Shown here one piece after another: positions 56,597 to 64,000 of a DNA stretch of 64,000 nucleotides. Source of the stretch: Sipunculus nudus (taxonomy: Eukaryota; Annelida; Sipuncula; Golfingiida; Sipunculidae); the NCBI GenBank assembly GCA_026874595.1, contig CM049317.1:36110901-36174900 (forward strand), written 5' to 3'. The position numbers and the translations under genes are program-made. Under the pieces are notes generated by a model. That model did no database searches. It saw only the letters and a program-made list of their open reading frames with translations, and was not told the origin of the DNA. Position 1 is the first letter of the stretch. Each line of letters opens with the position of its first letter.

Positions 56597-56668
56597 TGGA
56601 GATGCCGGGGATTAAACCCGGGGCCTCACACATGCGAAGCGTGCGCTCTACCACTGAGCTACATCCCC
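56597..56668 (-). tRNA. tRNA-Ala(CGC), box B change, unit 23
   Basis: T loop TTTAATC for TTCAATC changes the invariant C of box B; transcription may be reduced. Confidence 0.88.
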
Positions 56669-56911
56669 ACCTACTTAGCATTGCAAATGACACTTTCACC
56701 TTGAATTCAAATGTTCCGTTTCCAAAACATAAATACGAATCTAGTATATATTTAACAGGAGTGTTGCGTAATTCATGATCCAGAACGGATATTTTCTGGC
56801 GTACATACATTCTCATCGATTTTATCTTACTGGCGTGACACTAAGCAGGTTGTATTGGCCAAAAAATGGGATTTTCATGGAAGGCGGAGAGAATAACAAA
56901 TCAAAAGAACA

Positions 56912-56983
56912 TGGAGATGCCGGGGATTGAACCCGGGGCCTCACACATGCAAAGCGTGCGCTCTACCACTGAGCTACATCCCC
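56912..56983 (-). tRNA. tRNA-Ala(UGC), standard, unit 23
   Basis: Intact. Confidence 0.95.
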
Positions 56984-56988
56984 AGGAA

Positions 56989-57070
56989 CGACGAGGATGG
57001 GATTCGAACCCACGCGGGCAGAGCCCATTGGATTAGCAGTCCAACGCCTTAACCACTCGGCCACCTCGTC
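56989..57070 (-). tRNA. tRNA-Ser(GCU), standard, unit 23
   Basis: Intact. Confidence 0.95.
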
Positions 57071-57179
57071 AGATATTTGCCCAGTGGTTAGTGAACAAAC
57101 AGTGATGCCAAATAAAACGACTGGTTTAAGATTTGTAAATCAATGCCTCTATTGGATCCCATATTACTGGTAAACGTAA

Positions 57180-57269
57180 CCCGTGATAGCTCAGCTGGTA
57201 GAGCGGAGGACTGTAGTGGCGACATGGGCAGCTATCCTTAGGTCACCGGTTCGATTCCGGTTCGCGGGA
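57180..57269 (+). tRNA. tRNA-Tyr(GUA), standard, unit 23
   Basis: Intact with intron. Confidence 0.95.
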
Positions 57270-58517
57270 ACTTTTTCATCAGTGTCGGCATCATTGTAGC
57301 AAGTGTTTCCATTTATTTTACACACGTCTTTTAAGCTCATACGTCTCTGTTCATTCCGGCGTGAGATCTTTAGTTTTTTTCACGATGGGAACCCAAAATA
57401 CTTTAACACTGTCAAAATTTCGGGAGCGGCCGGAATTTTTTTCAGGGTTCTTTGTAATGATCTGCGCCCTTGAACTGGTTCTTTCTATCAATACGTTTGT
57501 GCGTCTTGCTCAGAAAACGTAAAGCCGCTTCAAGAGGCAATATTAACCGGTACATTATGCTCTAGCCTCATTTTTAGTAATGATGAACAAAAGAGAATTA
57601 GTTTATTGTCTACACCCGCCACCCGCTCGTGACCCGTCTCTCAGCCGGCGTGTTCTTGGAATTTCGGCGCCAACTGCCTGTTTTCAACATAATGTTTGCC
57701 TTTGTTATGTAAACAGGCATGTTTGACAATTTGTATATTACTTTGTTCGTAGAGATTTCGAGCAACCATGTCTGATGGAATATGAGGATCAGGCACATGT
57801 TTGTTTATTCTGTAGTGTTTGATACTTTTCATCAACGTTCTTTCAGCTAATATGTTTCTGTTCACTGCCTGAGAACAGATTTGATTCGCATCACCAAATT
57901 TTTTTTTGGCAATACTAATGAAAAATATTCATGACATGCCAATGTTTCCATCGGAGGCCGCCGCCGAGAAACAAAAAGCAACCGTATTCTTAACAGGAAA
58001 TTTATTCATTCAGAAGAACGTCGGAATCCACAAGCATGTAAGAGCCAGTAATACTGGCTAAGTGAGAAAGCAGAAGAAGCAGCGGCTTAAATAAATAGCG
58101 GCTATAAATGAACATAGCTATAACAACATACACCGAAGACCTGAGCACTCTAAAAGATACTCCAGCTGACGGTAGTAAATTACTTAGTGATTTCCTGTGA
58201 GGAGTAGCCGAATGGGGACCAACTTTACAAAGTGGGCTTATATTTGGCGTATGACACATTTTTTTTTACTGTGGCGCCATCCACGTATTCACCCGCGTGG
58301 TTTTCTTTTCCGTCTGCTATGTCTGCTTGGTATCATACAACTTTGTCCGCTGGTATTTTTAGCAATATTGATCAAGCAAACCTTAGTACCTGTCACAGGT
58401 TTATATTTATACTGGGTTAACGGCACCACATAATTGAGTGTATGTTCTTTTTGAAAGAAAAATAAAGTATGAAAACTGACAGAATTGGGATGTATTAAGA
58501 TATTTAAAAAAAAAACT

Positions 58518-58589
58518 TGGAGATGCCGGGGATTGAACCCGGGGCCTCACACATGCAAAGCGTGCGCTCTACCACTGAGCTACATCCCC
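58518..58589 (-). tRNA. tRNA-Ala(UGC) at a fused Ala locus, unit 24
   Basis: Intact gene, but its left flank (GATATTTAAAAAAA) is the one normally beside Ala-CGC. The Ala-CGC gene and about 315 bp are gone, as expected from recombination between the two Ala genes. Confidence 0.95.
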
Positions 58590-58594
58590 AGGAA

Positions 58595-58676
58595 CGACGA
58601 GAATGGGATTCGAACACACGCGGGCAGAGCCCATTGGATTAGCAGTCAAACGCCTTAACCACTCGGCCACCTCGTC
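58595..58676 (-). tRNA. tRNA-Ser(GCU), degenerate, unit 24
   Basis: U52-C62 mismatch in the T stem, U29-C41 mismatch in the anticodon stem, and a G-U acceptor pair. Confidence 0.75.
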
Positions 58677-58785
58677 AGATATTTGCCCAGTGGTTAGTGA
58701 CCAAACAGTGATGCCAAATAAAACGACTGGTTTAAGATTTGTAAATCAATGCCTCTATTGGATCCCATATTACTGGTAAACGTAA

Positions 58786-58864
58786 CCCGTGATAGCTCAG
58801 CTGGTAGAGCGGAGGACTGTAGTGGCGACATGGGCAGCTATCCTTAGGTCACCGGTTCGCGGGA
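58786..58864 (+). pseudogene. tRNA-Tyr(GUA) with T-arm deletion, unit 24
   Basis: Eleven bases of the T loop and 3' T stem are missing between two GGTTCG repeats, removing box B. Confidence 0.85.
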
Positions 58865-60112
58865 ACTTTTTCATCAGTGTCGGCATCATTGTAGCAAATG
58901 TTTCCATTTATTTTACACACGTCTTTTAAGCTCATACGTCTCTGTTCATTCCGGCGTGAGATCTTTAGTTTTTTTCACGATGGGAACCCAAAATACTTTA
59001 ACACTGTCAAAATTTCGGCAGCGGCCGGCATTTATTTCAAGGTTCTTTGTAATGATCTGCGGCCTTCAACTGGTTCTCCCTATCAATATGTTTGTGCGTC
59101 TTGCTCAGAAAACGTAAAGCCGCTTCAAGAGGCAATATTAACCGGTACATTAAGCTCTAGCCCCATATTTAGTAATGGTGAACAAAAGAGAATTAGTTTA
59201 TTGTCTACACCCGCCACCCGCTCGTGACCCGTCTCTCTCAGCCGGTGTGTTCTTGGAATTTCGGCGCCAACTGTCTGTTTTCAACATAATGTTTGCCTTT
59301 GTTATGTAAACAGGCATGTTTGACAATTTGTATATTACTTTGTTCGTAGAGATGTCGAGCAACCATGTCTGATGGAATATGAGGATCAGGCACATGTTTG
59401 TTTATTCTGTAGTGTTTGATACTTTTCATCAACGTTCTTTCAGCTCATATGTTTCTGTTCACTTCCTGAGAACAGATTTGATTCGCATCACCCAAATTTT
59501 TTTTGGCATGCTAATGAAAAATATTCGTGACATGCCAATGTTTCGATCGGAAGCCGCCGCCCAGAAACAAAAAGCAACCGTATTCTTAACAGGAAATTTA
59601 CTCATTCAGAGGAACGTCGGAATTCACAAGCATGTAAGAGCCAGTAATACTGGCTAAGTGAGAAAGCAGAAGAAGCAGCGGCTTAAATAAATAGCGGCTA
59701 TAAATGAACATAGCTATAACAACATACACCGAAGACCTGAGCACTCTAAAAGATACTCCAGCTGACGGTAGTAAATTACTTAGTGATTTGCTGTGAGGAG
59801 TAGCCGAATGGGGACCAACTTTACAAAGTGGGCTTATATTTGGCGTTTGACACATTTTTTTTACTGTGGCGCCATCTACGTATTCACCCGCGTGGTTTTC
59901 TTTTCCGTCTGCTATGTCTGCTTGGTATCATACAACTTTGGTCGCTGGTATTTTTAGCAATATTGATCAAGCAAACCTTAGTACCTGTCACAGGTTTATA
60001 TTTATACTGGGTTAACGGCACCACATAATTGAGTGTATGTTCTTTTTGGAAAGAAAAATAAAAGTATGAAAACTGACAGAATTGGGATGTATTGAGATAT
60101 TTAAAAAATCCC

Positions 60113-60184
60113 TGGAGATGCCGGGGATTGAACTCGGGGCCTAACACATGCGAAGCGTGCGCTCTACCACTGAGCTACATCCCC
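60113..60184 (-). tRNA. tRNA-Ala(CGC), V form, unit 25
   Basis: V-form mismatches; the only V copy in the right arm. Confidence 0.85.
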
Positions 60185-60427
60185 ACCTACTTAGCATTGC
60201 AAATGACACTTTCAGCTTGAATTCGAATGTTCCGTTTCCAAAACATAAATACGAATCTAGTATATATTTAACAGGAGTGTTGCGTAATTCATGATCCAGA
60301 ACGGATATTTTCTGGCGTACATACATTCTCATCGATTTTATCTTACTGGCGTGACACTAAGCAGGTTGTATTGGCCAAAAAATGGGATTTTCATGGAAGG
60401 CGGAGAGAATAACAAATCAAAAGAACA

Positions 60428-60499
60428 TGGAGATGCCGGGGATTGAACCCGGGGCCTCACACATGCAAAGCGTGCGCTCTACCACTGAGCTACATCCCC
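60428..60499 (-). tRNA. tRNA-Ala(UGC), standard, unit 25
   Basis: Intact. Confidence 0.95.
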
Positions 60500-60504
60500 A
60501 GGAA

Positions 60505-60586
60505 CGACGAGGATGGGATTCGAACCCACGCGGGCAGAGCCCATTGGATTAGCAGTCCAACGCCTTAACCACTCGGCCACCTCGTC
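60505..60586 (-). tRNA. tRNA-Ser(GCU), standard, unit 25
   Basis: Intact. Confidence 0.95.
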
Positions 60587-60695
60587 AGATATTTGCCTAG
60601 TGGTTAGTGAACAAACAGTGATGCCAAATAAAACGACTGGTTTAAGATTTGTAAATCAATGCCTCTATTGGATCCCATATTACTGGTAAACGTAA

Positions 60696-60785
60696 CCCGT
60701 GATAGCTCAGCTGGTAGAGCGGAGGACTGTAGTGGCGACATGGGCAGCCATCCTTAGGTCACCGGTTCGATTCCGGTTCGCGGGA
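60696..60785 (+). tRNA. tRNA-Tyr(GUA), unit 25
   Basis: Intact; intron ends in C. Confidence 0.95.
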
Positions 60786-62034
60786 ACTTTTTCATCAGTG
60801 TCGGGATCATTGTAGCAAGTGTTTCCATTTATTTTACACACGTCTTTTAAGCTCATACGTCTCTGTTCATTCCGATGTGAGATCTTTAGTTTTTTTCACG
60901 ATGGGAACCCAAAATACTTTAACACTGTCAAAATTTCGGGAGCGGCCGGAATTTTTTTCAGGGTTCTTTGTAATGATCAGCGCCCTTAAACTGGTTCTTT
61001 CTATCAATACGTTTGTGCGTCTTGCGCAGAAAACGTAAAGCCGCTTCAAGAGGCAATATTAACCGGTACATTATGCTCTAGCCCCATTTTTAGTAATGAT
61101 GAACAAAAGAGAATTAGTTTATTGTCCACACCCGCCACCCGCTCGTGACCCGTCTCTCAGCCGGCGTGTTCTTGGAATTTCGGCGCCAACTGCCTGTTTT
61201 CAACATAATGTTTGCCTTTGTTATGTAAACAGGCATGTTTGACAATTTGTATATAACTTTGTTCGTAGAGATTTCGAGCAACCATGTCTGATGGAATATG
61301 AGGGTCAGGCACATGTTTGTTTATTCTGTAGTGCTTGATACTTTTCATCAACGTTCTTTCAGCTAATGTGTTTCTGTTCACTGCCTGAGAACAGATTTGA
61401 TTCGCATCACCAAATTTTTTTTTGGCAATACTAATGAAAAATATTCATGACATGCCAATGTTTCGATCGGAGGCCGCCGCCGAGAAACAAAAAGCAACCG
61501 TATTCTTAACAGTAAATTTATTCATTCAGAGGAACGTCGGAATCCACAAGCATGTAAGGGCCAGTAATACTGGCTAAGTGAGAAATCAGAAGAAGCAGCG
61601 GCTTAAATAAATAGCGGCTATAAATGAACATAGCTATAACAACATACACCGAAGACCTGAGCACTCTAAAAGATACTCCAGCATACGGTAGTAAATTACT
61701 TAGTGATTTGCTGTGAGGAGTAGCCGAATGGGGACCAACTTTACAAAGTGGGCTTATATTTGGCGTATGACACATTTTTTTTTACTTTGGCGCCATCCAC
61801 GTATTCACCCGCGTGGTTTTCTTTTCCGTCTGCTATGTCTGCTTGGTATCATACAACTTTATCCGCTGGTATTTTTAGCAATATTGATCAAGCAAACCTT
61901 AGTACCTGTCACAGGTTTATATTTATACTGGGTTAACGGCACCACATAATTGAGTGCATGTTCTTTTTGGAAAGAAAAATAAAAGTATGAAAACTGACAG
62001 AATTGGGATATATTAAGATATTTAAAAAAATCGC

Positions 62035-62106
62035 TGGAGATGCCGGGGATTGAACCCGGGGCCTCACACATGCGAAGCGTGCGCTCTACCACTGAGCTAC
62101 ATCCCC
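62035..62106 (-). tRNA. tRNA-Ala(CGC), standard, unit 26
   Basis: Intact. Confidence 0.95.
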
Positions 62107-62349
62107 ACCTACTTAGCATTGCAAATGACACTTTCACCTTGAATTCAAATGTTCCGTTTCCAAAACATAAATACGAATCTAGTATATATTTAACAGGAGT
62201 GTTGCGTAATTCATGATCCAGAACGGATATTTTCTGGCGTACATACATTCTCATCGATTTTATCTTACTGGCGTGACACTAAGCAGGTTGTATTGGCCAA
62301 AAAATGGGATTTTCATGGAAGGCGGAGAGAATAACAAATCAAAAGAACA

Positions 62350-62421
62350 TGGAGATGCCGGGGATTGAACCCGGGGCCTCACACATGCAAAGCGTGCGCT
62401 CTACCACTGAGCTACATCCCC
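62350..62421 (-). tRNA. tRNA-Ala(UGC), standard, unit 26
   Basis: Intact. Confidence 0.95.
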
Positions 62422-62426
62422 AGGAA

Positions 62427-62508
62427 CGACGAGGATGGGATTCGAACCCACGCGGGCAGAGCCCATTGGATTAGCAGTCCAACGCCTTAACCACTCGGCC
62501 ACCTCGTC
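62427..62508 (-). tRNA. tRNA-Ser(GCU), standard, unit 26
   Basis: Intact. Confidence 0.95.
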
Positions 62509-62617
62509 AGATATTTGCCCAGTGGTTAGTGAACAAACAGTGATGCCAAATAAAACGACTGGTTTAAGATTTGTAAATCAATGCCTCTATTGGATCCCAT
62601 ATTACTGGTAAACGTAA

Positions 62618-62707
62618 CCCGTGATAGCTCAGCTGGTAGAGCGGAGGACTGTAGTGGCGACATGGGCAGCTATCCTTAGGTCACCGGTTCGATTCCGGTT
62701 CGCGGGA
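62618..62707 (+). tRNA. tRNA-Tyr(GUA), standard, unit 26
   Basis: Intact with intron. Confidence 0.95.
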
Positions 62708-63954
62708 ACTTTTTCATCAGTGTCGGCATCATTGTAGCAAGTGTTTCCATTTATTTTACACACGTCTTTTAAGCTCATACGTCTCTGTTCATTCCGGTGT
62801 GAGATCTTTAGTTTTTTTCACGATGGGAACCCAAAATACTTTAACACTGTCAAAATTTCGGGAGCGGCCGGAATTTTTTTCAGGGTTCTTTGTAATGATC
62901 TGCGCCCTTAAACTGGTTCTTTCTATCAATACGTATGTGCGTCTTGCGCAGAATACGTAAAGCCGCTTCAAGAGGCAATATTAACCGGTACATTATGCTC
63001 TAGCCTCATTTTTAGTAATGATGAACAAAAGAGAATTAGTTTATTGTCTACACCCGCCACCAGCTCGTGACCCGTCTCTCAGCCGGCGTGTTCTTGGAAT
63101 TTCGGCGCCAACTGCCTGTTTTCAACATAATGTTTGCCTTTGTTATGTAAACAGGCATGTTTGACAATTTGTATATTACTTTGTTCGTAAAGATTTCGAG
63201 CAACCATGTCTGATGGAATATGAGGATCAGGCACATGTTTGTTTATTCTGTAGTGTTTGATACTTTTCATCAACGTTCTTTCAGCTAATATGTTTCTGTT
63301 CACTGCCTGAGAACAGATTTGATTCGCATCACCAAATTTTTTTTTGGCAATACTAATGAAAAATATTCATGACATGCCAATGTTTCGATCGGAGGCCGCC
63401 GCCGAGAAACAAAAAGCAACCGTATTCTTAACAGGAAATTTATTCATTCAGAGGAACGTCGGAATCCACAAGCATGTAAGAGCCAGTAATACTGGCTTAG
63501 TGAGAAAGCAGAAGAAGCAGCGGCTTAAATAAATGGCGGCTATAAATGAACATAGCTATAACAACATACACCGAAGACCTGAGCACTCTAAAAGATACTC
63601 CAGCATACGGTAGTAAATTACTTAGTGATTTGCTGTGAGGAGTAGCCGAATGGGGACCAACTTTACAAAGTGGGCTTATATTTGGCGTATGACACATTTT
63701 TTTACTGTGGCGCCATCCACGTATTCACCCGCGTGGTTTTCTTTTCCGTCTGCTATGTCTGCTTGGTATCATACAACTTTATCCGCTGGTATTTTTAGCA
63801 ATATTGATCAAGCAAACCTTAGTACCTGTCACAGGTTTATATTTATACTGGGTTAACGGCACCACATAATTGAGTGCATGTTCTTTTTGGAAAGAAAAAT
63901 AAAAGTATGAAAACTGACAGAATTGGGATATATTAAGATATTTAAAAAAATCGC

Positions 63955-64000
63955 TGGAGATGCCGGGGATTGAACCCGGGGCCTCACACATGCGAAGCGT
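63955..64000 (-). tRNA. tRNA-Ala(CGC), cut by the window end
   Basis: The 3' two thirds (acceptor 3' strand, standard T arm, variable loop, 3' anticodon arm with CGC) is present. Confidence 0.9.

Larger units (their letters stand above)
49549..64000. repeat. Tandem tRNA gene array, right arm (about 7.5 units, continues past the window)
   Basis: Resumes exactly where the left arm stops, after the transposon. Regular units are 1,910-1,922 bp. Two irregularities: 54257-57180 contains a unit cut short after its Ala-CGC gene plus a small local duplication, and the unit around 58518 has lost one Ala gene with the DNA between the two Ala genes (Tyr spacing 1,606 bp). The last unit is cut by the window end. 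Confidence 0.97.

Noticed and set aside
5507-64000. CRISPR-like array
   Set aside because: The repeats are nearly 2 kb, contain tRNA genes and have no short repeat-spacer pattern; the DNA is eukaryotic.

Overview
The window is nuclear DNA of an animal, most likely an aquatic invertebrate; the species cannot be named from the sequence. The evidence is eukaryotic tRNA genes with internal Pol III promoters and T-run terminators, a tRNA-Tyr gene with a short intron next to the anticodon, spliced exons, long TA microsatellites, and DNA transposons of types common in invertebrates and fish.

Layout. (1) 1-4631: right part of a CACTA/EnSpm-like DNA transposon that begins before the window. Both ends carry many GGTTCTTT/AAAGAACC motifs, and the right end finishes in TAAGAGTG. 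Inside are TA microsatellites and at least three in-phase exons of a gene ending at 3608. (2) 4632-5506: unique DNA with a tRNA-Lys head that has lost its 3' half and a SINE-like scrap. (3) 5507-42681 and 49549-64000: one tandem array, about 26 units of about 1.92 kb. Each unit carries tRNA-Ala(CGC), tRNA-Ala(UGC) and tRNA-Ser(GCU) on the minus strand and intron-containing tRNA-Tyr(GUA) on the plus strand. I place 106 tRNA loci (28 Ala-CGC, one cut by the window edge, and 26 each of Ala-UGC, Ser and Tyr). (4) 42682-49548: a 6,867-bp DNA transposon with about 150-bp terminal inverted repeats, inserted into one array unit and flanked by GTA on both sides.

The inserted transposon is the most interesting object. 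Its coding region (43627-48251) is one long gene split by a frameshift in a short AT run. The product has two CxxC...HxxC zinc-type modules, a large middle region with a possible RNase H-like (DDE-type) layout, a C-terminal domain whose acidic motifs match the FEN1/XPG flap-nuclease fold one by one, and a cysteine-rich tail. I cannot assign it to a named transposon superfamily.

The array shows concerted evolution in progress. Blocks of several units repeat at fixed offsets (1,923, 5,770, 7,693 and about 9,529 bp) and share private variants. Some tRNA copies are clearly decayed, and the same defects recur in sets of units, so defective versions have been amplified along with intact ones. Ser and Ala-UGC lie 5 nt apart on the same strand with no terminator between them, which suggests a two-tRNA transcript.
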